DNA of 64,000 nucleotides. It comes from Hydractinia symbiolongicarpus (lineage: Eukaryota; Cnidaria; Hydrozoa; Anthoathecata; Hydractiniidae). Positions 1 to 10,756 of this stretch are shown piece by piece. The DNA lies in contig NC_079875.1 of the NCBI RefSeq assembly GCF_029227915.1, positions 26,980,001-27,044,000 on the forward strand, written 5' to 3'. Made by a program: the position numbers and the translations under genes. The first letter of the stretch is position 1; each line of letters begins with the position of its first letter. The notes under the pieces were generated by a model. That model was not told where the DNA came from. It worked only from the letters and a program-made list of their open reading frames with translations, and made no database searches.

Positions 1-172
1 GGTCGCGTACTGCCTCCCGTGCCCGACCAGTCAGTGACAGGTATACAGCTGGACCTTGCTTTTTCTTTGGTAGTTCTGTAAACATCTGCCAGATCTCCAA
101 ATCGTTCTTCCAACTGCTATAGTCATCATCCTCTTTAAACGCTGGTGGAGCCTTCAATGTTGTTGTTGCCAT
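1..172 (-). CDS. copia-like gag, N-terminal part (runs off the left edge)
   Basis: The first 57 codons of an LTR-retrotransposon gag-like protein start at an ATG on the minus strand (172-170) and continue beyond position 1. The peptide begins with a short polar leader, then a 'FKEDDDYSSWKNDLEIW' segment, a 'KKKQGPAVYLSLTGRAREAV' segment and an arginine/aspartate end. This matches the usual start of copia-type Gag: a tryptophan-containing 'W..dl..W' helix followed by 'L.G.Are'. Family knowledge says Gag packages the element RNA into cytoplasmic particles. A primer-binding-like site and a short LTR lie just upstream, in the expected order. The reading frame is open throughout the visible part. 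A gypsy-type gag is the main alternative. The rest of the polyprotein and the 3' LTR are outside the window. Confidence 0.6.
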   Translation of the reverse strand, partial: MATTTLKAPPAFKEDDDYSSWKNDLEIWQMFTELPKKKQGPAVYLSLTGRAREAVRD

Positions 173-351
173 TGTTCACAAACCACTTCACCAATTGGTT
201 TGCACACACACGTGTCAACAAATAGCCAACAAAAGGGAAAGTTATCTTTCTTACCTCAAGGAACACATCCGGGTGTGTGCCCTCAATTGCTTTCTTTCAA
301 CTCAAATGTCACTCGCACAATGATCATAAATACCAGGCCAGTTGATCTGTA

Positions 352-370
352 CCTTTTAACTCTGCTACCA
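352..370 (-). promoter_or_regulatory. Putative primer binding site (initiator tRNA-Met-like)
   Basis: Read on the minus strand the site begins TGGTAGCAGAG. That matches the complement of the 3' end of animal initiator tRNA-Met over 11 bases. It starts two bases inside the proposed LTR end and sits upstream of the gag start, as expected for a reverse-transcription primer site. The match stops after 11 bases, so this is suggestive only. Confidence 0.45.
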
Positions 371-371
371 T

Positions 372-513
372 TGTTAAATGATTCTTACCTTGATGAGGTA
401 ACTTGAAGGCTTCACCAGTCTCTAATACTATTGTATTGGTTACTGAAAGATAACAACAGAATTAACACAAATCGCAATATCAACAGTACTATCCTTTTAT
501 ACACTTTATTTCA
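372..513 (-). repeat. Candidate 5' LTR of the copia-like element (142 bp)
   Basis: On the minus strand this segment begins TG (513-512) and ends CA (373-372), followed by one A and the primer site. It contains AATAAA next to TATAAAAGG near its start. Homology between the repeats at 0.5-1.4 kb and 8.4-9.2 kb stops at about 512, which supports an insertion boundary here. The second LTR is outside the window, so the boundaries rest on one copy. Confidence 0.45.
493..501 (-). promoter_or_regulatory. TATA box of the candidate LTR
   Basis: TATAAAAGG on the minus strand is a full-consensus TATA box. Transcription would be expected to start about 30 bases downstream, near 465-470, and run toward the gag start. 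Two donor-like AGGTAAGAA sites follow between the start point and gag, at about 386 and 254. They could be used in the leader. Confidence 0.45.
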
Positions 514-526
514 TGTAACATTTAAC

Positions 527-1190
527 TTACATCAAGCATAGACAAAAATGACTGTCTTCTTCTTTTATCGTTTGTGCTTGTGTTCTTGGAATCAGTTGTA
601 CCGCTAGAATTGTTATATAATTATTCAAAGATGGAGTAGATTTAAAATCTTTCCACTCGGGTTTATCTGCCCCTCCAGCTTTTCCAGTATCGTCGAGATA
701 AAAATGAACATTCGCTACCTTTAAATGCAGTGCAGCCAGATACATGCTCGCACCTTTACTCATCATATCATTTATGTTATTGTCAAATCTCTATTCGTCG
801 TTTTCATCCTCTTGTACACCAGTGATCGCAATTGCAGCCTTTTTGTATTGCATACTGGTGGCTTTGTGACCATCCAATTTATTATTAAGTGGTAAAATGG
901 CGTCATTAATGTTGGTGACCCTATCAAAAGGTAAATTTCGAAATCGGGTATTTTATAAACGATGGTAATTTTGATGTTACGACTTTCCAATTTGGGGCGA
1001 GTTTTGCTGCCAATTCGGAATAGGCCACACATGGCCTGTTTAGCCATTTACATGTAAACGTTTTTAACTTTTTTCTAAAGTCTCAATCCGTGGCCGTATT
1101 CGGTATAGTGGCTGGACCGTATGGCCTAATAAAATCCTTTGGGAAATGATCAAAAAATTACACAGCCCTTTTGGTACGACGAAGCAACAT
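527..1190 (-). pseudogene. Unrecognised repeat-borne ORF, copy A (decayed)
   Basis: This is a minus-strand relic of a roughly 200-residue protein that also occurs at 8421-9029. Matching blocks include 'RRTK.AV', 'FFDHF.KDF.RPYGPATI', 'NTATD', 'WLNRP.VAY', 'KLPSFIK.PIS', 'LYLAALHLKVA' (here MYLAALHLKVA) and 'KPEWK.FK.TPSLNNYI'. This copy has several in-frame stops and at least one frameshift, so it is dead. Nucleotide similarity with the other copy extends on both sides, from about 512 to about 1375, including 'ctactgacttagaatatt' upstream. The whole segment is therefore an interspersed repeat and not a host gene pair. I do not recognise the protein family. The candidate LTR begins right at its downstream end. 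Confidence 0.5.
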
Positions 1191-1375
1191 CTAAAAACAA
1201 GTAAAAATGTAAATGATGCAGTAAATGTTATAGTTAATGGCAACCTTTCATATAACTAATTTGTAAAAAACGCATTACCTTTAAATGTTTACGACGACCA
1301 ATATCAACCAAGTGGCTACTGACTTAGAATATTACACGCTGCTTTTATACTTTATTGGAATCCCTGGAGATATAA

Positions 1376-3408
1376 ACATAGGGCGGATGTTTGGTGGAGG
1401 CATATAACATACATCACAGTAAATGTTCCGCACGGCCCCCGAGTCCTGAAACCCAAGCATATGCGTATTAACCCTATTTGGCATGAGGGGGAGTGCCCGC
1501 GGCATTTTCAAAATCTAATAACTTTTTAAATACTGGATGAAATTACCTGAAACTTTGTGACTTTTCCTGATTTTTATTGGACTTTCGGAAAAAAAAAATA
1601 TTTCCAAAAATTGTCCTGTTACTTTGTCCTTTTTGACAGGTGGTATTGTAGTGCTAATAATAAATGCTGCTAATAATAAATAATAAATAAGTGCTCATAA
1701 TAAATAATAAATGCTTTTTAAACTAACCAGTTGTATGAATATGGGATTATATATGTGATAGTGACAAAAGTCATCATACAATATTGACATGCATGCTGTG
1801 TAATTTACAGACCGGAGTATTGGTACTTTACAGACCAGAATATTTTTAATTTCCTATTTCTCTATTTCTGTCGATGTCGATTTCATGTCGACGATAATAA
1901 ATATATAAATTTATTATAAACGTGTTAATCATAATTGCTGGACCTCTGCATCACGAGTCACCTGCTATTACTTGCTATCACAGTCACTTGTAGCATGCAG
2001 TGACATTTCACATCATCTGTTACATTTAAAAAGGCACAATTGTAAATTAGCTACCAGAGAACTTAGTTCCTGGATGGCCTTGTTTCCGAGAAAATCTCAC
2101 GGTCAAATTCTCATCAATTGAATTTTTTTAGCCCAACATTATAATTGTTTTTTAAATGCTAGTTTTAAGCGTAGTGCCAACGCGATTTTGACCGCCGACT
2201 GTTATTAAAGTTGCTTAAAGCCTTCATATGACTTTTCACTTGTCGTAACAAACTACACTTATTCTAACTTTTTATTTGAAACAGTAATATCTCACCACAC
2301 GTCACTCTACTCTACCCAAATTAACAACTTAATAATAAGAAAAATAATCAAAATATTTTTGATAAATTTGTTCGTGTATATTCTCTCGATTTGTGTTTGT
2401 TATATGGCATAACGAAAAACGCCTTTTTAACTGCAGAATTAATTTGGCAAACTTACGAGGAGATGAAATTCACTCATACTAAAAACATTGAGGAGATAAA
2501 TTCATTTGTAAAAAGCAGAGGAGATGGAATTCAGTCTTCCAGCGAAAGCTTCCTTTGTCAATATCTCTTATTATTCCTCTGTGGCATGTTTCTACGCAGT
2601 TGCAGTATTGTTGTCAGAGTTTTTAGATTTACGCAATGTATGCAACGGGTAAACAAAATTGCAAGAATATTTTAGCTTGCAGTAATAATATACGAAGACT
2701 CGTTAAGTAATGTGAAAACAGGTACTTTTAAGAACAGATGACCGCATCGGAAACACGCTCTTGGCAATACTGTGAGTTATTTTAATATCACCATTGATTC
2801 AGTACTGAAACATTGTTGTAAAAATTTACAGAAAAATAAAGCAACTAGTGATTTTCGCAGATAAACATTTTAATCTTTCGGTAATTTTAATGCTGAAATA
2901 TATTTATTTTTGCACACTGACGTTAGAAGGAGGTGTATTTTTTTATTTACATGTTGGTTATACTCCTGAAAAATGCATTATTCATCTAGTAAATTCTATT
3001 CTTGGCTTGGAGCGACAAGGAAGATGCCCTAATTAGCACGTTTAGCCGATATATGATATCTTTTTGTTCATATGAAGAAATAACAAAGTACAATTAATTA
3101 TTAAAAAATGTGTATATCTTGGTAACCAAACGTCATATATTATTTTCTGACAGCATATTTCGGTGATATATCATAACAAGCTACGAACACGTGAAAAATA
3201 AACAAGAAAATACAAAAACAATATCGAAAAGAAAAGTACAAAATTTAATTCAATTTAAAACCCACTGTTGATAAACAATAGCTATCAATTTTTAAACATA
3301 ATGTCCATCTTTCACAAATTTTCATGGATTTAGTGGGTCCATGACTATTGTCCAAGCATGATAAAGCATGTATTTACTTGTAGTGATTTTTTGATAATAA
3401 TGATTTAC
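1376..3408. other. AT-rich interval without a supported gene
   Basis: Only short random-looking frames are present. The longest, 2391-2675 plus, has no motif I know and no flanking signals. A TAATAATAAA-type microsatellite occupies 1653-1712. Nothing else could be supported. Confidence 0.6.
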
Positions 3409-3661
3409 CTACATCCTTTCATGCTTTGTCCAAAGACGAATGCCACGGAACATTTGAATACCTTGGGTTAGGTCATAAACTGCGAAACGGTCGTTTTGTT
3501 TTAGCTCATGAAACATGCTTGGTAGGACTTTTTTCTCAACTTTTTGCGATGGTGTTGGTATATTGATACGGATAAAATCTGTCACTGGCCCATGGGATAT
3601 TGCGCCCGAAACAGGCGGCTGCATTGCTAATACAGAAGCCTCTGGAGATATTTCCTTAAAT
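3409..3661 (-). other. Exon-like open segment, unrecognised
   Basis: A minus-strand frame of about 84 codons is bounded by good splice signals. Upstream is a pyrimidine-rich 'tctctttacctag' acceptor (ending 3662), and downstream is a GTAAAT donor (3408-3403). The peptide contains 'ISPEASVLAMQPPVSGA' and 'DRFAVYDLTQGI', which looks protein-like and not of biased composition. The frame ends in TAG at 3411-3409, directly before the donor, so the exon would either carry the stop codon or be read in another frame. No family was recognised. It could be a remnant of a mobile-element gene or chance. Confidence 0.25.
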
Positions 3662-3803
3662 CTAGGTAAAGAGACAACCAAATTTTGATATCCTTAAAAA
3701 AGCTCTGTTAACTAGAATTTACTGTAAACTTCCCGGTGTAATGTGTAACTGTAAAATTTTTATGCATTCCTGCCCTCCTGGTCTAACAGCTGTTATACTT
3801 TTT

Positions 3804-3909
3804 AAGGGAAGAGTTAGTCTCACAACAACTTAATTAACTATATAGCTGAGAAAGGGAAGAGTTAGTCTCACAACAACTTAATTAACTATATAGCTGAGAA
3901 AGGGAAGAG
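3804..3909. repeat. 48-bp direct tandem duplication
   Basis: Two essentially identical 48-bp units start at 3804 and 3852 with the sequence aagggaagagttagtctcac. A third partial unit starts at 3900. The near identity suggests a recent local duplication. Confidence 0.85.
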
Positions 3910-4975
3910 TCTCAACGACGTACTGGTAGTTTCAACAACGCAGTACGTTGTGTACTGTTCTATTAGCATAATGTAATAAGATTGATAATGCCTGCAATAA
4001 AAGCGCTTACTAAAAAATTTTAAAACATACGCGCTAGCCTATGGATGAATTAATTGATTACATGGTCCACCTTAATTCGATTTAACGCTAGGTCTTTGAT
4101 TTTTTGAATCCACACGAGCAAATGTCAGTGGATCGTTTCTTTTTTCTGGCATTCAAAACGGTAGAAATAAGGGGTTATCGTTGGTATTCCTTTTTCTAGT
4201 AAAATGATATCGAAGAGAGCAAATTCTTCCACGTTGACTATTGCTGCCGGTCATGTACCCACTTATTACTTGTTCCAGAATGTACATAATATGTATATTA
4301 TGCACAGCGCCACAATCAAGGATGCTTTTTGTTCTAAGTCCGACACATTTGACTAATTTTTTGATCTAAAATTGAAAAAACGTAAAGCATTCAAGATTTT
4401 TTGCTGTTTATAAAATAGTGCCTCCGGAAATGGCTATCTGTAGAGAATTATAGTTATAAAAAGGGTGGCGAAATTCTTGGATTCAGGTAAATTTTTAACC
4501 CACCTTGACAGCACCTTTAAAAGAAATCAGATCCAGTAAAATTGTGGCTTAACTATGCCATGAATATAGAAGAGCAGCTTTTGGAGAATTGTAGCAATAC
4601 TTAACGAGAATGGTTTCGACCCCTCATTCAACATGGAGGACATGTCAGACGTAGTCAGAAGCCACTCTGGAGTTACAACATCACACTTATTCATTTCATA
4701 TCCGAACATGTCGAGATTATATTATCAAGCATAATTGGAAGAAACGCAGCAGCGGCAGAAATTAATGAAAATTTCAGAAGTTATTGTAAAAGTTAAGGTA
4801 TGTTTTAAAGGTATGAATCGTGTTTAAACATGAAAAAGCTCCATTTGAACATGTATGGATACTTGTGTTTGCAAATAATATTATTAATTGTTTAGATTTA
4901 TTATGAATATGTAGAAATCACTGAATCTAAATTAGATGTACCTAGTCTAAACTCCACTAACTCATACCATACAGC
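3910..4975. other. Interval without a supported gene
   Basis: No ORF with a recognisable domain. A short plus-strand frame at about 4587-4731 reads 'ILNENGFDPSFNMEDMSDVV' and looks protein-like. It lies upstream of the endonuclease remnant and could belong to the first ORF of that non-LTR element, but this is a guess. Confidence 0.4.
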
Positions 4976-6590
4976 GTGGTGAAAAACGTAAATATTTTAT
5001 CAACTGCAGAGACGAAAATTCACATGTCTTTCCCAAGCACTCAGTTTAAAATCCCTTGTTTTCACACACCTTATCGCTTTAATGTTAGTAACAAAAATGG
5101 TGGCTTACTTGTCTACACGAAAGATATTTTACCTACACGAGCCTTACTAGAATATAACTTACTTTCAGACATTCAAGTTTTTTCAACAAGAAAAATGGTG
5201 GTAATCAAAAACCACACATGAACAATACATTACGTCAGACCATTATGAAACGGTCTCAATTGAAAAATCGTGTCAATGAAACAAAAAACACGTCGCACAT
5301 TAGAAGCTTTAACAAACAACGTAACCATGTGGTAAAACTTAACAAACTCGCTAAATTAGACTACTTTAGTAAACTTGATATTCGTAAAAACACAAAACCT
5401 TTCTAGCAAACAATTAAACCATATTTTTCTAATAAGCGTGCAAAGGGTGATGCTAATATTATATTAATTGAAAACGATAAAATTATAATGGAAAATAAAG
5501 ACATTGCCGTTATTTTTAATTCCTTTCTTGAAAATATTGTGAACTCATTGGGCCGTTACAAATGGCCCATAGTTCCAGAAAACGAACCTTCAGATGAGGT
5601 AGGTACCATCACCAGAAAATATGCAAACCATCCCAGTATAGTAGCTATAAAAAGTAATTTTTCCATAAATCATAAATTTGCATTTAATCCAGTAACACTA
5701 AACGAATTCATAGAAGTTATTAAAAATACATCTACAAAAAAAAGCTACAAATGGTGAAATTCGTGTAAAAATTCTGAAAGAGTCTGGTCAATGCTTTAAA
5801 AAACTTCGTGATTGTATAAACGAGGATATAAAAAATAGTCGCTTTCCAAATTGCCTGAAAGAGGAAAATATAATTCCCATATTCAAAAAGGGTGACAAGA
5901 CAGTAAAATCGAATTATCGGCCAATTAGTATTTTACCTCTTCTGTCGAAGGTCTACGAAAAACTTTTGTGCAAACAACTATCAAATTATATTGAACCCCT
6001 ACTAAAGAACCTTTTTGTGGTTTAGGAAAACGCATTCGACACAACACGCTCTCTTTAAATTATTACAAGCTTGGAAACGTGAATTAGATAATAGAAGCTT
6101 TGTGGGGACAATACTAATAAATTTGTCTAAAGCTTACGACTGCTTACCCCATGACTTAATCATAGCTAAACTTGAAGCTTAGGTCTAAGCAAAAGTAGCC
6201 TTCAACTTATACTGGATTATTTATCCTCTCGCAAACAGAGAGCAAAAATCGGTGCTTCTTTGAGCGATTGGTTTCCAATATCTACATTAACGACCTTTTT
6301 TTTTCGTTGAAAAAACTGATATATGAAACTTCGCTGATGGCAACTCCTTTATTCTTGCGATCCGTTGTAACTAACCGCCTGCTTCACGATACAAAACATT
6401 TACTGGAGTGGTTTAAAATTTACTCACTTAAAGCAAATCCTGAAAAATTTTAATTTATGATCTTAAGCCGAAAAGTAAGGCAGCCGATAACATTACAGAT
6501 AAATCAAATTTCCAACAAAAAGACTAATAGTGTGGTTTCGTTAGGAATTACTATTGACAATAAGTTACTATTTAATGACCATATTCAAAT
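4976..6590 (+). pseudogene. Decayed APE-type non-LTR retrotransposon (endonuclease-reverse transcriptase)
   Basis: Plus-strand fragments in shifting frames reconstruct the order of an endonuclease-reverse transcriptase polyprotein. An endonuclease segment comes first (about 4990-5200, with 'SFPSTQFKIPCFHTPYR' and 'GGLLVYTK'). A basic linker follows (5218-5400), then the pre-RT region (5488-5757). The RT contains 'FKKGDKT.KSNYRPISILPLLSKVYEKLL' (about 5885-5970) and a degraded 'SKAYDCLPHD' catalytic motif (about 6127-6157). The segment that should hold the 'GVPQGS' motif is missing just before 'NIYINDLFFS' (about 6277). The FADD active-site region is not intact. At least four stops or frameshifts interrupt it, so it cannot make protein. 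The 3' end is uncertain near 6590, where unrelated minus-strand coding remnants begin. It belongs to a different lineage from the 36.6-kb element. Confidence 0.75.
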
Positions 6591-6603
6591 ATATGCTCTA
6601 CCA

Positions 6604-7400
6604 CTAACTATAAACTCCATGATCTGATAGAGATATTGTAATGAACATATTAGGATACCCAAATTGACTGACAGCATCAATAAGAAATGCATGTTGCCAT
6701 TGCCAGTATTGCGGTGAGAACCATTTAGTACTGAGAGGTTCTTTTGGCGTTGTACCCATATTTCTGCCACTGGCTATTGCACCAAGAAAATCATTAATTA
6801 GTATGGTCAATTTAGAGAATGTAGTTTCGTGTAAAATAACACACGAATTACTAACCTGATATGGTCTTGTACATGTACGTATCAAATTGATACTGTAGTA
6901 ACTCAAAATGAATTAAAAAATACAATATTGCATTTTTACATTTTATCATAAATAATTTGTTTGCTGACAAGTGTGATGAACCACCATCAATTAAGCTTTC
7001 AAACAGTGACTTTGTGTAGTACATGATTTGCCATACTGCACTTTCTATTCCCCTTAAAGAAAATACTTCCCAAAACGGTATCTTTTTTCCATTTAACATC
7101 AAGTCGTGATAATATTTATTTTACATTATTTGTACATAAATTAATTCAGCGGTAGTAAGAGTCATTATTGTTCATTAGAAATGTAAAAGCTTCTTGCAAT
7201 TGTTTTTTTCCGTTTCATCTTGCAAGGAAGAAATTTTTTCTTCAACGGTTAAGTCTGTCTTTATTAATGAAAAGCCGCATGTTTTTACTCTGTATCCATG
7301 CTGCTTTCTTTCATATTTTCCAATGTCAATATCAAAAATGCGTAATATATTCTGCTGTTCATATGTCATTCCAAGTAATTCCGTGGTAGACGTTTTTAGT
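6604..7400 (-). pseudogene. Helitron-like replication protein remnant
   Basis: Minus-strand coding blocks in different frames run from about 7369 down to 6604. They are 'DIDIGKYERKQHGYRVKTC' (near 7330-7270), then 'KIPFWEVFSLRGIESAVW' (near 7080), then 'GRNMGTTPKEPLSTKWFSPQ' and 'YWQWQHAFLIDAVSQFGYP' followed by 'FITIS' (near 6770-6640). The last block resembles the N-terminal Helitron-like domain, which has a 'YW....h.lldav.qfG.P..FiTiSp.ew' pattern upstream of the rolling-circle nuclease. Frame changes and stops make it non-functional, although some breaks could be introns. Two other fragments of the same block occur at 19381-19510 and 20688-20882. The family call rests on remembered motif shape only. 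Confidence 0.45.
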
Positions 7401-7429
7401 GTGCATTTTAATCAACAATGAACACTTGC

Positions 7430-8380
7430 TACAGTATGTTTCTGATTTGAATTTTATCCAGTTGGTTAAAGATTTGGAAGTGGCATTGATATTAAATATA
7501 CGTTGAAATTCTTCTTTTTTTCTATATTTTCCTGATCTTTCTGTTCATACTAAACATAAGAAAATATACAACTACAATTTCACGACATTGCAAATAAATT
7601 TAAAATTTTAATAAAGTAGTTACATTCTTATGTGGCACAAGAACATATGTTTTCCGATTTTTTCAGAAATAGCTACAGTCTTGCATATTTTCTAAAAGAA
7701 ATGATACGAAAAGCAGAAAAAGTAGCAAAGGTAGTACTGATAAAAAATGAAATACTGGTGAATTTGTCTCAACTTGCCTGGTAACGTAATTATGTATAAT
7801 CAAGAATATATAGTTATATTACTTTATATATTCATATGTTGATACACTAAAAAAACATGAGTAGTTCTTTAGTTAAAAAAAATGAATGTAAAAGGACATT
7901 TTCTTAAAATATTTTTGCAAGTGCAACATTTCATGTAATACTAAGTACACGTTAATGGAAAAAACTCATTGTTTCGTTTACATAACATGTCTTTGTTTAT
8001 TTATTTACAATATATTTTTAAATTATTTGTCCTTTTTCTTCTTTTTGGTAACTTTAATGTGAACACATTTCTTTCGTCCAAATAAATCCTTTTTTTATAT
8101 TTTATATATATTATACATACCTATATTCGGTAGTCTATTTGAAGTTTAAGATGTTATAAAGTTATGAATGCATTAAGCAGTTCAAAGTGGTTGGTACGAC
8201 TTCTTCTGCTGATTCACTGTCCGATAATTGCTAAAATGTTGTAAGAATACTTGAACTTATATCAAAAATAATATGATAGATAGACGTACTATTTTTTTTG
8301 GAAAATTTTGTCCACAAATTGATCCTTTATTATTATCTGATGCACTTCCAGATAGTTCCTACATTATGAACATATGCAGC
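7430..8380. other. AT-rich interval, nothing supported
   Basis: No coding, RNA or terminal-repeat structure could be supported here. The sequence is strongly AT-rich with short homopolymer runs. Confidence 0.6.
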
Positions 8381-8420
8381 AGTACAATTACATGCAACAT
8401 TTAAATTTCACACTAATAAA

Positions 8421-9029
8421 TTATGTAAAATCATATGTTCCGGTAGCAATTCTTATGTAATTATTTAACGATGGAGTACATTTAAAATATTTCCATTCTG
8501 GCTTATCTGATCCTCCAGCCTTTGAAATATTGTCCAGATGGAAATGGACGTACTTGGCAACTTTTAAATGTAAGGCTGCTAGATACAGGCTAGCACCTAT
8601 GCACATCACGTCGTTAATGTATTGCTCAAATCGTTCTTCTTTTTCTTCATCTTCTTGAACACCTGTTATGGCAATTGCAGCCTTTTTGTACTGCATACTA
8701 TTTGCTTTCTCACTATCCAATTTATTGTTAAGGGGTCCAATTGCATTATTTACGGCCGTCACTCTATCGAACGCAAAATTGGAAATCGGACTCTTTATGA
8801 AAGATGGCAGCTTTGATATAACAACATCCCTATTCGGGGCAAGTGTAGCTGCAAATTCCTAATAGGCGACAGATGGTCTATTAAGCCACTCGCAGGTGAA
8901 TAGTTTTAATTTCTTTTCGCAATCCCCATCCGTTGCAGTATTGGTAATGGTTGCTGGACCGTATGGTCTGAGGAAATCTTTCAGGAAATGATCAAAAAAG
9001 GACACTGCGCTTTTTGTTCGACGTGACAT
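8421..9029 (-). pseudogene. Unrecognised repeat-borne ORF, copy B (one in-frame stop)
   Basis: A minus-strand frame starts at the ATG at 9029-9027 and runs 202 codons to 8421. It is broken only by a TAG at codon 57, after 'CEWLNRPSVAY'. It begins 'MSRRTKSAVSFFDHFLKDFL' and continues 'RPYGPATITNTATDGD'. It contains an acidic stretch 'GVQEDEEKEERFEQY' and ends near 'SDKPEWKYFKCTPSLNNYI'. No signal peptide, membrane segment, zinc-binding pattern or known catalytic motif is visible. The second copy at 527-1190 shares the same length and blocks but is more damaged. Nucleotide homology continues to about 9210 upstream, so this is part of a dispersed element of at least 0.85 kb. It may be an accessory or structural ORF of an unidentified transposon. 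Function unknown. Confidence 0.55.
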
Positions 9030-9210
9030 CTAAATATATTTAAAAAAATTTAAATGTTTTAGAGTAAATGTAAAATGTAATGGCACATTTTCATATAGCT
9101 TATTTTTTGAATAGCCTTAATGTTGATCCACAAATATCAACCCAGCGACTACTGACTTAGAATATTTCGCGCTGCTTGATACTTTACTCAAATCCCTGAA
9201 GATATAAAAG

Positions 9211-9889
9211 TAAAGCAGAAGTTTTTCTTCATTAAACTCTATGGTGGAGAACTGAAAGTTTTATATCAAAAACCTAGAAATAATCAATATAGAAAGTGTT
9301 GCGGAGCGTGGCACTGAGTCCCCTAGGTTCGCAAGCGAAAAATTTTAGATGCCCCTTTCGGTTGAATCGTACAATGAATCGTATAAAAAACAAAGTTCTC
9401 ACGTGTTCCATGGTAGTCGATCAAACGGTTTCATTTTCGCCTTGATAAAACATTTCCTGGGGTTTCTGCATTGGCAGTACCGCAGTGTGTTCCGGACGCA
9501 ATATTGCAAGAGCCAGTAACATATTTTGTTTAGAACCCGATGTATCAGAAAGTTCGGGTCAAGTTACAAGAAAAGGGAAAAATTTCTTTATCAGGAATTA
9601 TTTTCTGGTTTAGAAATTATGAGATTTCCAGATCAATTTTCTGAAATTTATTCTGATTGAACCCAAAAAATGAATGAGATATATATATTTAAAGATCTTC
9701 AGTAGGTGTTAATTATTCCACGAGAACCGCTTGTTAGAATTTATATAAATGCCTCTTTCAAAACGAATGTAGACGTTTAAAACGGTGCCTATGGGGACCT
9801 TCTTTAGGGAGTCATTAAGAGCACATTAAAGGAGTCAAAATAAGTGCTCAAATGACTCTGCATTTATTGTGTAGAACGCTGAACAAAGT
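9211..9889. other. Interval without a supported gene
   Basis: Nothing coding was recognised. The segment 9300-9330 (cactgagtcccctagg) weakly resembles 1430-1455, so the repeat carrying copy B may extend this far. Confidence 0.4.
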
Positions 9890-10140
9890 AATGTATAGAA
9901 ACATGTGCTTTCAACGAACGGTTAAGAAGATACAGGAGTTTAGAAGTTTTTCTCACGTCAGAAAAAGTTCGCCAATGTATACAAATTATTTGTCAATCGC
10001 GTAAAGCTTGAAAGGCTGAATAAGAAAATGTATAGGATCGTAATGCATAAACAATCAACATGAAATAATGTTTTTGACGTCGTGATGTTTAATTTGTCGA
10101 TTGACATTTACCTGTTCCTGGGTGACCTTATATTCGAGCT
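9890..10140 (-). repeat. Dispersed 'atgtataggatc' repeat family, copy 1
   Basis: Contains 'aagaaaatgtataggatc' with a flanking 'aacggttaagaagatac' motif. Both are shared with the copies at 21303-21790, 32860-33088, 35900-36576 and 62300-62370. This copy is diverged, and I could not find a clear hairpin terminus. Confidence 0.5.
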
Positions 10141-10491
10141 GCGCATGCAAAAAGTTCACTTTCAAAAATTAAATTTTTGTAGCGTAACATAAGAAAAAAA
10201 TTAGTCAAACCCCTTGCTGGCATAATTTTTGCTCTTACTTTTTTCACAATATTTGTCTAAACAAGACGCTAGAATATCTTCATGCCTAATTTGCTACTAA
10301 ATTTCCAAAAAACGCAGTGTATAATTGCACACGATTTTAAGTATTTTTACAATAAGAACAAAACCAAACTTTTTATTTCGGAGCTGAAACCGAAACGTCT
10401 TAACGTATTAAAGTTTAGTGACAAAGGACTGAATGCAATATATAAAAAACATATTTTGTTGCATTATAATTTATCCAATCCAGTTAACATA
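10141..10491. other. Flank of the two-gene transposon
   Basis: A 70-codon plus-strand frame (10282-10494) ends exactly where the transposon starts. It has no recognisable motif and may be chance. The last seven bases before the element, aacatat (10486-10492), recur directly after it. Confidence 0.4.
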
Positions 10492-10547
10492 TAATTCCCC
10501 GTTCCCTCTATACGGCTAATTCGCAATGCATTATGGTAGTTGTATTC
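10492..10547 (+). repeat. Left terminal inverted repeat of the two-gene transposon
   Basis: Begins taattccccgttccctctat and is the exact reverse complement of 14142-14197. It is presumably the transposase binding and cleavage site. It contains an ATG, which in the right copy is in frame with the transposase. Confidence 0.95.
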
Positions 10548-10756
10548 TACAGTTTTCCCTCCCAGAAGCGAGAGTTTGTAAATAAATAACAGCATTCTTT
10601 TTATTGTGGCGATAATAACAAAAAGCCGTTATTGTTTGTGATAATTTTCAAATCTCCTCAAGAAAATCATTATCTCCCTTATCCAAAACCCGTGTTATTG
10701 ATGTAAACATTTAAATATTGTTAGTTAGTGAGGTTTTAGGAGTGAAAGAAGTCGAA

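Noticed and set aside
10282-10494. 70-codon ORF ending at the transposon boundary, as if the element had disrupted a gene
   Set aside because: No continuation in frame was found beyond 14203, and the peptide has no recognisable features.
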